In this document: piece after piece, positions 49,341-60,090 of the stretch
Position numbering within the stretch: position 1 is the first letter of the stretch
Layout of the letters: each line of letters opens with the position of its first letter
NCBI RefSeq assembly: GCF_023101765.2
Contig: NC_064212.1
Coordinates: 14,384,001 to 14,448,000 of the forward strand
Reading direction: 5' to 3'
Origin: Spodoptera frugiperda
Taxonomy: Eukaryota; Arthropoda; Insecta; Lepidoptera; Noctuidae
Length of the DNA stretch: 64,000 nt
Program-made: the position numbers and the translations under genes
Notes under the pieces: model-generated
What the model was told of the DNA's origin: nothing
Seen by the model: only the letters and a program-made list of their open reading frames with translations
Database searches by the model: none

Positions 49341-50010
49341 AAATTTTCTGATTGCATTTTTGGCATCAGTATCGATCACTAATCACCCGCTGATAGTTAT
49401 TTTGGAAATATATTTCATGTACAGAATTGACCTCTCTACAGATTTATTATAAGTATAGATAGATGATTAAATGAATGAATGAATGAATGAGTTATAAACG
49501 TAAGAGTAGACAAATATAATCAGAAAGCTCCGAACTGCTAAGCTATCGGAAGTTATACGTGTTATTGTGAGTCAACCATAAGAGATAGACATTTTCTGTC
49601 GTGAAATATTTTTTAAACAATTTTAAGGAGAACATTTCCGTCATACATTATTTCTGTATAGGTTTAACCATTAAGGCTGCACACGCGACGGAAGCTTAAA
49701 AAATGGAGTAAGTTCTCCTGTTTTCCCAACATTTCCCTTCACTGCTCTGCTCCTATTGATCGTAGCGTGATGAAAAGTATACTATAACCTGCCCAGGAGT
49801 ATGAAGAACAATTGTACCAAGTTTCATTGAAATCTGTCGAGTGGTTTTTGTTTCTATAAAGAACATACAGACAGACAGACAGACAGACAAAAAAAATTCT
49901 GATTGCGTTTTTGGCGTCAGTATCGATCACTAATCACCCGCTGATAGTTATTTTGGAAATATATTGCATGTACAGAATTGACCTCTCTACAGATTTATTA
50001 TAAGTATATA
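48905..50010 (-). mobile_element. two further tandem units of a related repeat
   Basis: Two direct copies with a period of about 551-567 bp, each running from a (GAAT)n tract through GTTATAAACGTAA, CCATTAAGGCTGCACACGCG and a (CAGA)n tract to GACCTCTCTACAGATTTATT. The last block is nearly the same as the end of the two preceding units, so all four belong to one tandem series. They differ by small indels, mainly in the simple repeats. Confidence 0.75.
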
Positions 50011-50858
50011 GATTAACTAGTTCTAATCACCAGATAACAATTGCAATCAATGCTTTGACTACCACACACGACATAAAGCCTGGTGACAGACAGATACCTA
50101 GAGGGACGTGGAGTCTTTATAATAGGGTTACCGTCCCGCTCCTTCGGGCAAGACCGAATAGTTACGAAGCCTGTGACGAAGCGCTATCTAGCGGGCCACG
50201 CGAGTACTTCTGTCACATCCCACCACAGGCATCGGCTAACGTAGAGGGAGGAGCGGACCTGGTTAGGTTACTAGGTGGCGCCTTCTCTGCATATATAGAA
50301 TAATGTTGAATGTTGTGAAATGAAACGATGTCAATGTTCGACAATTATTTAATCCAGACTAATAAATAGAATCTGAGACTAAGAAAAGTTAATAAAGAAT
50401 AGTGTTTGTATGTAATATTGAATTAACCGATTTTTACTACATACATAATCAATATACATACGATACACACACAAAATTATAGAATAAAAATATTTTTGTC
50501 TGTCTGTTTGTTCCGGGTAATCTCTGAAATGGCTGGACCGATTTTAACGGGTCTTTTACTGACAGGTAGCTGATGTGCTAAGAAGTAAATTGGTGTACTT
50601 TTATTTTAGAGAAATTATTTAGTTTAGTAGTTTAGTCACAAAGGCCGAAATCGCATTAGATAGTGTTAAATGTTTGTCTAACTTGTGACAGACAGACTGC
50701 AGACGTACTGTTTAACTAATTGTTTAAGCAAACCTACTTTCACCGACATTAACAATTTTTTAACTAGATCTACGTCCAATGAACGGATGCTGACCATGTG
50801 GACATATTGGCAGCGACCAGAATGCATTATGTACAAAATGTAACAAAGAATGCATTGA
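50011..50858. other. gene-free DNA with two unidentified repeat-like pieces
   Basis: 50055-50303 is GC-richer than its surroundings and open for 82 codons, but I recognise no motif. 50485-50600 (GTCTGTCTGTTTGTTCCGGG, then GGCTGGACCGATTTTAACGG) resembles the 5' part of lepidopteran Helitrons but lacks a clear terminus. Confidence 0.45.
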
Positions 50859-51150
50859 CTGCCTCGTTTGCCGAGTGCTTGCAACTGCGACTGCCGGGCA
50901 AGGGGTCTCGGGTTCGATTCCCGAGTCGGGCGAAGTATGGCTGGGCTTTTTTCGGTTTTTTGAAAATTTCTCAGTGGTAGCATGGAGTCTGGAAATGTGC
51001 CCGGTATATGGCAATAGGCTCACCACCTATTACATGGGACTCATAATATAAATTGTGAAAAGTGGGTGTACACAGTGGCATTACGTGCCATAATGTGCAC
51101 CTCTGCCTACCCCTTCGGGGATTAAAGGCGTGACGATATGTATGTATGTA
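50859..51150 (+). mobile_element. tRNA-derived SINE, full-length copy 3
   Basis: Collinear with 8854-9148 over about 292 bp with few differences. Box B GGTTCGATTCC is intact (50911-50921); the box A region has changed to TTTGCCGAGTGCTT, so promoter strength may be reduced. Ends ACGATATGTATGTATGT. Confidence 0.88.
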
Positions 51151-52609
51151 AGTGACAAAGAACTACCTACCTAACGATACATGTAAGATATAACTACCTA
51201 ATGTCGGTTGTTTACATTTAGTAAACAACGTAAAACGGTAACTTATAATGGTAACTAAACAATTGGTGACGAAATATTCAATATATGAGACGTTGAGACG
51301 GCAGCGTCCCTCGTGGTCGGGATTTGTACTCGTTCCGCGGCTGTGTGCGACCTCCGAGCGACACCAGAAGTACCAACGAGTCGTAAGTGTAAGACACGAA
51401 GTATTGACAGCGCCCTGGTGCAGCTGATGGGTCGGCAACAAAGTCACAGGCCGCGGCCGCAGCACGACACCGCAGCTTGTGTTTGTTGACAGCTACTTAG
51501 CTAGTTAGTGACATAAGAATGTAATAGAAAACTCTTCATTGTACACCACATAGCATCACAAAGGAGCAACATTTGAATGTTGACGCTGCGACGGGCGGCA
51601 GCTCGCGCCGGGACCATCTCCTGTGTCATGTTGCATTTAGAGACATGTGATTTTATACGCACGTCTGGGGTTGCCAACCGTACTGTTTTATATAGTATTG
51701 TACTATATTTCTGTACAAAAAGGTGAATGTTTATATTTTTCAAACGCTAAACATAATGAACGGACTGACTGAACGACCGAGATCTGTCTTTTGCTTAATT
51801 AAAATATTCTGAAGAAGAATGGAACTGATGGAAACATTATAATAGAGATATGTTTGCATTGTACTAGCCACTTCTTATACAATTTTCAGGAAGCTGTCCT
51901 AACTAAGAATTTATTTTAAGCATCATCTTCTAAAATGTCGACTTCTCTAGATAAAATTATTGTATCATTTAAAAAGCAAAGTGCTGATTGTTGACTTTGC
52001 TATTTGTAATAATAAAGGCGCTTAGATTTTTTTCAATTGTACATAATTTTGTAATATCACGGATTATGTGACTGATTAAATTTAAGTACATAGTACAAAA
52101 GGCTAACTATCATTTACCATGAAGATTTCGTGCGGAAACTATGTCAATAAAAAAATAAAAAATAGAAACTAAAATTGGATTTTTTGCAAATATCTTTGTA
52201 CCTAGTTATAATTCACTCGTGTTGTAAAGCTTGAATAACACATAAATATATGTGATAAAATCCGGATATCAAATTTTGCTCTTTATTTTAAAGATAAAAG
52301 AACAATTTTAAAAAATCCTATTTAAACCACACTTCGAATTAGCAACTTTAGTTTTCTCGAAAACTAAAAATAATTGACATAGGGTTTCTTTTGCAATTTG
52401 TGTTATTAGGACTAACTACATCGATATACGCTATTAGCTAAAAATATCCTCCCCCAAGGGTTTCTAAAACACTGTGTAGCGGCCCCCCGCTTTACCCGTG
52501 TGTAATAATCCTGGCCTATACCTACCTGACGCATGGCGTGTACTAGCGTCGCATTATCGCCGGCAGCAGTACCTCGGGGACCACGCGACCGTGCGCACTC
52601 GCCTCCGCC
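51151..52609. other. gene-free DNA upstream of the second gene
   Basis: AT-rich, becoming GC-rich only in the last 130 bp before the ATG, which is probably promoter-proximal or 5' UTR. No TATA box or transcription start can be fixed from sequence. Confidence 0.45.
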
Positions 52610-52760
52610 ATGTGCCGCGCCATGTTCCGCGTCGCGGGCCGCGCGCCGGCGCTGCTGCTGCTGCTGGCTGCCGCCGCTGCCCTCGCTGCCGACGCTGCCG
52701 ACGCTGCCGACCACTTCTCGCCCAACTGCGCTAAGCTCCATAAACACGGCATCAAACAAG
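52610..52760 (+). CDS. unrecognised secreted/lumenal protein, exon 1 with signal peptide
   Basis: ATG 52610 (or the in-frame ATG at 52622) opens a frame of 50 codons plus one base, ending at donor GTGATC. The start is followed by MFRVAGRAPALLLLLAAAAA, a basic n-region plus hydrophobic core typical of a signal peptide, then a DAADAADAADH repeat. HFSPNCAKLHKHGIK follows. The exon is strikingly GC-rich against its flanks, like the exons of the neighbouring sidestep-family gene. I do not recognise the family. The product would be expected in the secretory pathway. The second ATG gives a more typical signal peptide. Confidence 0.7.
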
Positions 52761-53650
52761 GTGATCATGCTCTAGTCATTGTTTGTCGTTCTTCCAACAC
52801 GTCGATCATATGTGATTGCTTCATACACTAATACATGGCTGCAGAGTATTCCTTATTTCTAGACATTCTGATGTTATAAGCACAATAATTTAGTACACAG
52901 TACAGATGCAGTAGCCACGTGTCGACCACCGAGCCGACCAAAGGTTGCTAAAGATTCGGGGTTCGTTAATAAACATACAATCGTGTATCAACTTAGCTAT
53001 TGTCTGTGATCTTATTTCCTTACATGCATAGCAAATTCTTTTGTCGACTGCCTGCAGCATGAGTCTTGAACTATATTACCTTACCAACAAAATGGTTACT
53101 AAAACATAATTCAGTATTTACGAACACAAGCACAAGTTTTAAATCAAATATATTAAAATCCTATGAAATAACATAATATTAAAGTAAATGTACGACAAGG
53201 TAAATCCACAAAATATTATTATATTATATTATAATTTAATACGTAGGTACCTGTCAGTGTGATAATGTAACAGGTACCTATCACGAAGTAGCGGTCTTTG
53301 TGGTGTACGCGGGCTTGGAGTCCCGCTGGTGCGTAGTTAGCGCGGTTTAATAATAACATTAATGGGCAAACGTTTTCCTTGTTGTACCGTGGGTACTTAC
53401 TTGCCCAGCGTGTCACTAATTCTAATATTATATTATAAGGTCTAACAAGTTTCTGATTTTTAGACCTCTTGTAACTCTCGATGTGGCGCCAAAATGTGTA
53501 TTCAAACATGTTTTGGTTAAACGTGAGCCAACGTAGCACCCAACCTACGTAGGGACAACTCCTCATACCTAAATATAGCTTTATATGTTACAATGATCAC
53601 CAATCAATGTTTGTAGAAATGAGTAGTATAAGCGGGAGGTTGTGTGACAG
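52761..53650. other. intron 1 of the unrecognised gene
   Basis: 890 bp of AT-rich sequence from GTGATC to GTGTGACAG. No other feature. Confidence 0.65.
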
Positions 53651-53845
53651 AATGGCAGCGCATTGGCAGCCTGCGCGAGAGGGCCAGGGAGCGGCCGCTG
53701 CAGCTGTACTGGGGCAGCGCGGCCGGGCGCGCCGCGTCCGCGCTGCTGCTGGTGCTGCTGCGCCACCTGTACAGCTACGACTCGCTGGAGCTCATTGAGG
53801 GCCCGCTGTCCACCACGCAACTCGCAGAAATACTGCCGGAAAAAG
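53651..53845 (+). CDS. unrecognised secreted/lumenal protein, exon 2
   Basis: Joins exon 1 through a split Glu codon and gives EWQRIGSLRERARERPLQLY, then WGSAAGRAASALLLVLLRHL and YSYDSLELIEGPLSTTQLAE, ending LPEK plus one base at donor GTGACC. There are no stops and codon composition is GC-rich. The pattern W..A.GR.AS.LL..LLR.LYSYD.LELIEG looks like a small alpha/beta domain; a faint resemblance to solute-binding proteins came to mind but is not something I can support. No exon 3 was found in 53846-64000, so the gene probably continues past the window or across the inserted repeats. Confidence 0.7.
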
Positions 53846-54480
53846 GTGACCACAGTTACAAGACGTACGTATTAAAGTTAGCTATTTCTAAAAGTAACAG
53901 CTTCTCGCCTATAGTTATTATATATAAAAATAAGTAGGCATCTGCTAAGAAAGCATTTCGTTAAGTTTACACCCCAAGGGAATAAAATTAGGGATGAAAC
54001 CTTGTCAATTTTAAACCGATCAACCGACTTTGCACGTATAAAGCTTATATGTAACTTATACGGAACTGGAAGTATGCAGTGAGCAGTGAAACTCGGTACA
54101 GCGATAGTTTGAGATCTGGGAAACGACGTTTTGTTTTAATTTTTATCCCAGAAATCTCATGGGAACGGGACTATGCGCATTACGTCCCGGGGCTCTCTAT
54201 CTTCTAAACGACTGTACTTTTTTGATTAAAAGCCTTATAAGATAAAATCCCCAATACATTTACAAATAAATAAAGATTAAAAAAACCTCCATAAGAGACC
54301 CGGGAATGGACATAGGATAGTTTGTATCAAATGAGAACGGGCACTGTACTACGCGTATAACCGCTGCGCGCTGTGGCCTTGTTATTTTTTATCTTCACGT
54401 AACTAAGGAAATAAATTAAATTCACAGAAAACATACTTAGATACCGAATCGATAACGTTTACTATAGCCGTAAAATAGTA
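53846..54480. other. non-coding DNA, probably intron 2 of the unrecognised gene
   Basis: AT-rich, with short stretches resembling lepidopteran repeats (for example TTTTTATCCCAGAAATCTCATGGGAACGG-type blocks near 54140-54175). No exon. Confidence 0.5.
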
Positions 54481-55076
54481 TCCCACAAAAACATTTCATG
54501 TTAAATGTTGCCAAGACGAGACCATATAGCTCGCACTGTCAAAAAGTAATCAGATCCCGTGTAGAGCCAAGTTTCTAACCCTACATGCCCAGACCTAAAT
54601 CGATAAGCCCTAATTTCACACTCAAGTTACGGGGAAATTCTACAGCCATAGCTCGTACTGCGTAGTTCGTAGCGCGTAGCAGAGTTTTTACGCTATAATC
54701 TCGTAGGCGTGCAAACCTTGGACGTAACTGGCGAGTCGGCCGCACGGACTTTTTGCTATTCGTCATATGGGCTTGAGCTTAAAAATCTATTCAATCTTCT
54801 AAACTCTTTCCGTGCGGCCAACTCGCCAGTTACGTCCAAGGTTTGCACGCCTACGAGATTATAGCGTAAAAACTCTGCTACGCGCTACGAACTACGCAGT
54901 ACGAGCTATGGCTGTAGAATTTCCCCGTAACTTGAGTGTGAAATTAGGGCTTATCGATTTAGGTCTGGGCATGTAGGGTTAGAAACTTGGCTCTACACGG
55001 GATCTGATTACTTTTTGACAGTGCGAGCTATATGGTCTCGTCTTGGCAACATTTAACATGAAATGTTTTTGTGGGA
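54481..55076. mobile_element. 596-bp near-perfect palindrome (two 268-bp arms, 60-bp spacer)
   Basis: The left arm 54481-54748 starts TCCCACAAAAACATTTCATG. The right arm 54809-55076 ends CATGAAATGTTTTTGTGGGA. The arms have the same length and match almost base for base, with GCGTAGCAGAGTTTTTACGC-type blocks mirrored. There is no coding capacity, and I see no convincing target duplication. The near identity means either a very recent insertion or ongoing correction between arms. Confidence 0.93.
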
Positions 55077-56344
55077 TTTCATTTCTTTTTGTAGGTTGCT
55101 TATGATAGAAAGATAAAATGAGCGACAAATACAAGTATTTTTTTGTCGCTCATTTTTTCTTTCTTTTTTTGGGGTATATTTCTTGTGCATCTGAGATAGC
55201 AGTCCTATTCAACGAGACAACCGTCAACGACGTCTGCCCTCGCGCGTCTGCCCGCGTTCGGGTGCCGCGCTCGCTGACGGGCCGATTATTTTTAGCTACT
55301 GCGCGGGGACGAGGGGTCAGGCGGCGGGCGTTGGCGCATACTATACTTACGATGCTTATGTTCAAAAGTATAGGTTGATTAATAAACACTTACCGAAGTG
55401 AAGTGTAGTAATATTATTCATATCTAAGTACTTATGGGTAGGATAATGTTTTGATTTGATGAAAAGTTTGTGTTCTATGTACTTGTGTATAATTTTCAGA
55501 TCTCAAGCAGGAAATAGGGAATTAAGTTTCCCTATTTCAGATTTTTACCCCTCCGCGGCCGCATTCAGACCTCTAGCGTCAAAAGTTGCGGAAGTTTCGA
55601 ACAAACTTTCACCCCCTAGTTTAAGGGGTTGGGGGTAAAAGTTCCAAGTTTTAGGATTTTTTTGTTGTTTGGGTACTAATACTAGCTTACATACCAAATT
55701 TCAGTTTTCTAGGACTTCAGGAAGTACCTTAAGAATTTTGTTGATCATCAGTGAGTGAGTGAGTGAGTGAGTGAGTGACGAAATCGGGGTATTTTAGATA
55801 TCAATAAAATCTAAAGTATAAGAGCTATGCAATTGAAACTTTAGAGGTTTATTAAGTCTACCACTGACATTATATCCTGAAAATTTTGTTTATCTGGTAT
55901 AACCCAAACTCAAATTATGAAGGTTCAAAAATACGACGAAGCGCTTCGAGAAAAGGTAGGTAGTGCCCTTGCGCTTGCGCTTCGCTTGGCTCGTCTTGGC
56001 GGGGGCACTACCGTGCCCCCAGATAACTTGTAATTCCAAATTATTTTCCAATGTAATATCATCCTATGGGAGTGAGACGCTATAATTTCCACACAGGTCA
56101 TGTTGACATGTTTGTAACACCTCTAAAGACCACTACAGAATCAACTTGCACGGTTCTCTCACATTATCTTCTATTTCATTGTCTGGACTTTAAAAGACAC
56201 TATAACCTCTGAGTTTATTTCGGCATTTCTTCTCAGAGTAGTCGGATAGGAAATGCCGGCCTCATCTAGCTATTTGAAATATTGACGTGTAAAAGTGTTA
56301 TTTTATAACCTATTTACAGAAATAAATATCATTTATCATTTTTA
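55077..56344. other. gene-free DNA with repeat fragments
   Basis: Contains a hairpin GAGCGACAAATAC...TTTTTTTGTCGCTC near 55118-55153, a GC-rich patch at 55220-55330, a (GTGA)n run near 55752-55778, and a block (ACTAATACTAGCTTACATACC, CCAAATTTCAG) like lepidopteran Helitron interiors. No gene. Confidence 0.5.
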
Positions 56345-57470
56345 TCAATTGCCAAACTTGGCAAATAAGTCAGAAATGGCTTTACTTGCATAGGCACATT
56401 CGTCACCAAGGTACATCACAGAGGGGTAAGATGAACTAGTCTTACGAAGGTTTTTAATGTGTGTCCAAAATAATTTGGGATGTCTTTTTATTTTCGTTTC
56501 TATTTCAGTTATATAATTTGTGTAACACAGTCTAGTAAGAATTTTACAGTCTTTTCTTAAATAATTAAACTCTACTCTGTCTAACGGGTTATTGTGTGCT
56601 TTGATCCTTTGTTGAATAATGTCTTTAGTTGAAGCGAGTACCATGGTGGATATTTTCCTCTTTTGGATTCTGTATAATATACAGAATATGTTATATATTA
56701 TATATAATATACATATATATAATATATAACATATTATGTTGTTGTAACCTGTTATTTAATAATATTATAAAATTTGTCTAACCTATCGTTAACATTGCTG
56801 CATAATGAGAATTCATCATGCCAATCAATGAGTTCAAGATCCCTATTTATAGCTTCATAATCAGCTTTATAGAAATTTGGTTTACTGATCACTTTTTGAT
56901 TGTTTTTAAGACCCTTAGTGAGAGTTAGCGCAACCTCTATTGCTGGGTGAAATCTATCCAAGTCTCTTATAGGTGATAGACAGTTATCAACTTTAATTTT
57001 TTCAATATCGGATAGGACTAAATCTAATATTTTGCTTTGATGATTTTTGACCCAGTTATACTGCTTTAGGTTATTAAGTGCCAGAAAGTCAGTCAGGAGG
57101 TTCGTTAAGTAGCCAGAGCTACTAGTAGAAGCCAAACATGACTCACCATTAGAATCATATGTCCAACAAAGTTAGGCTGTCACTATTAGCATCAATTACG
57201 GAGTTACAACTTTCGATAAAGTATTCAAATGTATCTATACTTACCGGGGGAGGTAAGATCCATAGATCTTCGCAATTACTTTCCCACTCAGTCACGCGCG
57301 ATGATGTTAATCTATTAGTAACTGCTATAAGGACTCCACCACCAGTTTTTTTATGATTATTCAATGAAGACGTTTTCCTATCCCTTCTGTAAACCATAAA
57401 GTGTTTTGATAATAACAGTTTATACGATCGAATTCTAAAAGTTTTGACAAATAACATGCTTTTAATTATA
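56345..57470 (-). pseudogene. LINE ORF2 fragment: AP endonuclease and linker, minus strand, broken
   Basis: Read on the minus strand in three pieces (57457-57155, 57135-56752, 56644-56345). YRRDRKTSS...KKTGGGVLIAV is the mid-part of an AP-type endonuclease of Jockey/CR1-type LINEs. Next comes QYNWVKNHQSKILDLVLSD with PIRDLDRFHPAI, the endonuclease end (normally SDH, here RFHP). After that are KYPPWYS and FWTHIKNLRKTSSS, the usual linker before the reverse transcriptase. At least two frameshifts are needed, and an AT-palindromic insert (56668-56745) lies between the second and third pieces. The first ~60 residues of the endonuclease and the whole reverse transcriptase are missing. Confidence 0.75.
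56668..56745. repeat. AT-rich palindromic insert in the LINE ORF2
   Basis: TTCTGTATAATATACAGAA is followed by a long TATATA palindrome (ATATGTTATATATTATATAT and its complement). It separates FYNIIK from the downstream KYPPWYS frame, so it was inserted into or expanded within the LINE. Confidence 0.6.
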
Positions 57471-57477
57471 AAATCTA

Positions 57478-58020
57478 TCTATATATATAAAACTCTTCCG
57501 TTACTGAGTGACTGACTGACTGACTGACTGACTGACAGACAACGCACAGTCGAAACTACTGGTCGTAGACAGCTGAAATTTGGAATGTAGGTTCCTTGGG
57601 ATATGTAGGGGAGCACTAAGAAAGGATTTTTGGAAATTCAACCCCCAAGGGGGGAAAAGGGGTAAAAACGTTTCTATGAAAAATCTTATTCCTTGGGTTT
57701 ATAAACTTGAAACTTGGCATGAACACGTACATAGGCAAGTAAATATGTTTGACATTATAAGTTTTTTCAAACTACCCTCCAATCGTGATTTAGGGGTGCG
57801 ATGCCGCGCCATGGGTGACTGATTTATTAACGCACAGCCGAAACCGCTCGGTCAGACTCCAGACTCCTAGGAGTCTGAGATTTTGAACAGAGGTTCCTTT
57901 AGTAACATAAGTGAGCACTAAGAAGGGATTTTTGAAATGTCAACCCCCAAGGGGGGGAAACGGGATAAACTGAGCCGGGGCTGCGGGAAAGTTCTAACGA
58001 GATACCGTGGCCCCGGAACG
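57478..58020 (+). mobile_element. Helitron 5' end inserted into the LINE
   Basis: Begins A|TCTATATATATAAAACTC (TC at 57478-57479), followed by an (ACTG)n tract. A block of the form GAGCACTAAGAA...CCCCCAAGGGGGG occurs twice (about 57611-57660 and 57913-57960), indicating an internal duplication. This 5' end cuts the minus-strand LINE ORF2. A matching 3' end may be the CTAG at 62605-62608. Confidence 0.6.
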
Positions 58021-58052
58021 CAAAGGGCAACTGAAGGAACGAGGTGGGTTTT

Positions 58053-58065
58053 AGTCAGTAAAAGT
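58053..58065 (+). repeat. 13-bp target-site duplication, left copy
   Basis: AGTCAGTAAAAGT, identical to 58234-58246. The two copies flank the antisense R1-clade insert. Confidence 0.9.
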
Positions 58066-58233
58066 TTTTTTTTTTTTTTGAGGGGGAAAATCATCCAATG
58101 ACTTCTCCCGCCTTGGGCAAGGCGAGAGGGAGTGTCAGACTCCCTGCCAGACTAAAAACCACCCCGTTCCTTCTCCTGCTTTTCGACCCGGAGCTCCGGT
58201 AAACCCGCTAGGTAGTCCGCAGCTCCGAATCAG
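58066..58233 (-). mobile_element. short antisense R1-clade copy inserted in its own family's 3' UTR
   Basis: Minus strand: CGGAGCTGCGGACTACCTAG, CGGGTTTACCGGAGCTCCGG, GGTGGTTTTTAGTC, TCATTGGATGATTTTCCCCC, then a poly(A) seen as a T run on + at 58066-58079. It is a 168-bp, severely 5'-truncated copy with a perfect 13-bp target duplication. Confidence 0.9.
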
Positions 58234-58246
58234 AGTCAGTAAAAGT
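58234..58246 (+). repeat. 13-bp target-site duplication, right copy
   Basis: AGTCAGTAAAAGT, matching 58053-58065. It continues directly into the rest of the interrupted sense copy (CTGACACTCCC). Confidence 0.9.
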
Positions 58247-58317
58247 CTGACACTCCCTTCCGTTCCACCCAGAGCGGGAGAGGTCATTTGATGATTTCCC
58301 ATCCTTAAAAAAAAAGA

Positions 58318-59700
58318 CTTTGTATGACAACTTTCAGCCGTCTCTTTAACATACATAATTATGTACATACATGCATAACATTAATAACATCACGCCTTTA
58401 AATCCCTATTTTGTGTTAACACTACCCATACAAACAGCTAAAAGGAAACAAGTGAAGAGACGAAATTTGTCCGCATCCATTTTCACCTAAATTCTTAACG
58501 TTAATGAGATTTACTTTTTATTATCCAGGTCAACCTAATAGCGTCACATGTACACGCAGCAACTGTAACTAGTATACACCAACACATCGGCACAACTATC
58601 GCTACACAATATCCCTGTGTGGGTATTCCGTAGTAATGTGCATAAAAACGTTTGACCATTACGCACACATTGGTATATATTATAAATTTTGTGTCGGTAT
58701 ATGTATTTTTATAATTTAATAGATGGGTAAGGTTAAAAATATTTACAATTGATGATATGGTTCAACATTTTCACTGAACTAGACGTAGTGCTCGTAGACG
58801 AGTGGTTTAACGAGCTTGATCTAATCGTCTCCGACTACGCCGATGTGGGTTCAAAACCAGCAAAACATATTTTTTAGATGTATTTTATTTCGTTGTTTGT
58901 CTTTGTTAAGTTTATTTTTGTTTTCTGTATAATAAAATCAAACTATAAAAGAAGCATTTAAGTCGGTAAACAAAACGATATCTATTTTATTACATATAAT
59001 TTATTTTTATAGAAATAAAGTATAAATATTGGTAAAAATCAAATAAAAAATGTTATTAATTGTTTTCATAAACAATTTTTTATTAATTAATGATTATTAC
59101 AAAAAAATATTATTAAATAATAATTTTTATTATTAATTAAATAATAATAAATTAAATTTTAATATTGTTTATTACTTATTATTAAACAATAAGAAACATT
59201 ATATATGTTTTTTTTAATATTAAAATTTAAAATTAAAAAAAGTATTAAAAAATAAAATTATTACAAAAATTTTATTAAAACATTTTTTTCCAAATTTCCG
59301 CTTCACAGTAAATATTGTTATTTCTTGAAATTAGCAAATTTTTGTTATTAGAATTCTCCATTTTGTGTTTTAATGCGGTTGCTATAAGATTCAATATTGA
59401 GTGGGCAAAAATGTGACGATTAATACAAATAAGTTTTTAACATTATAACATTTCGAATCATACTCTAAGTTGGTTAAGGATGAGCGTAAATATAATGTTT
59501 CAAATTAGTTGAACAGCAGTTACATAAGTTATTAAAAAATGAGAAGTGAAGTGAATCAACATGTTGAATAGAAAGAAATTATGACAATTTCTAACCGCTT
59601 AACAATAACATCACTTCACCGTATTTTCTAGACTGCATTTTAATATTATTTTAAAAATATAAACATTGTAGTTAATTTGGACTATATATAATTCAAAAAA
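58318..59700. other. gene-free, extremely AT-rich DNA
   Basis: 58900-59300 is almost pure A/T with many TAA/TTA units. A tRNA-like stretch lies at 58790-58862. No gene. Confidence 0.55.
58790..58862 (+). repeat. tRNA-like SINE head or tRNA pseudogene
   Basis: GACGAGTGGTTTAACGAG resembles box A, and GTGGGTTCAAAACC resembles box B with an imperfect T-loop. No convincing acceptor stem closes it, so it is more likely a SINE head or decayed tRNA than a working tRNA. Confidence 0.4.
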
Positions 59701-60090
59701 ATTCAATACAAATAAATTTGAAGTTTATGCTGCTAGCATGAAATGAAATTTTTACATCGGTAAATATAACCACATTATTAGCCCAATCAAAATTTATAAA
59801 ATTTCTGGCAAAATTTTATCGCTGTTCCTGGTGCATAGTGGACAGTAATATCTTTTTGGCTGACTTCCTGCACCTTAAACCAGAATGCAGGTGCCTCCTT
59901 ATTGTTTGCGTGAAGACATCGAGTGCCGTTGCTGTAGTGCGCGTTGAAAAAGGGACTGAAGGGAAAGAACCTTATGCCTGGCTATGATGTCGTAGTGCCG
60001 GGCTGACGAATTTGCCTTCGGCTTCGGCCCAGCTTGGCAATTTTCAATATCACCAGTCTCCGCATATCTGCGCACCCATAACTGCACGGA
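59700..60090 (-). pseudogene. decayed Tc1-like transposase
   Basis: Minus strand from about 60087: QLWVRRYAETGDIENCQAG, then PKPKANSSA, the helix-turn-helix and GRPR-like linker of Tc1-type transposases. Further on, after stops and frameshifts, comes KFCQKFYKF next to DWANNVVIFTDVKISFH, equivalent to the F.W..V.FTDE block holding the first catalytic Asp. The following Glu is changed to Val. The rest of the catalytic domain is not recognisable. Clearly dead. Confidence 0.65.

Larger units (their letters stand above)
58021..58317 (+). mobile_element. R1-clade 3' UTR fragment, itself split by an antisense copy
   Basis: The left part carries GGTGGGTTTTAGTCAGTAAA. After the interruption it resumes AGTCAGTAAAAGTCTGACAC and GTCATTTGATGATTTCCCAT and ends in an A run at 58308-58316. 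Together these rebuild the 3' UTR order of the R1-clade element. The left boundary is unclear, because sequence before about 58030 does not match the 8402-8690 UTR well. Confidence 0.75.

Noticed and set aside
50760..51026. 88-codon minus-strand frame
   Set aside because: It is the complement of the SINE at 50859-51150; the same frame appears opposite the SINE at 8854-9148.
55118..55378. 86-codon frame with a GC-rich 3' half
   Set aside because: It spans a hairpin and a GC-rich repeat-like patch and has no motif; it was considered as exon 3 of the unrecognised gene but lacks a suitable acceptor in phase.
58790..58862. Functional tRNA gene
   Set aside because: Box A/B-like elements are present, but no acceptor stem pairs and the T-loop is imperfect; a SINE head or pseudogene is more likely.
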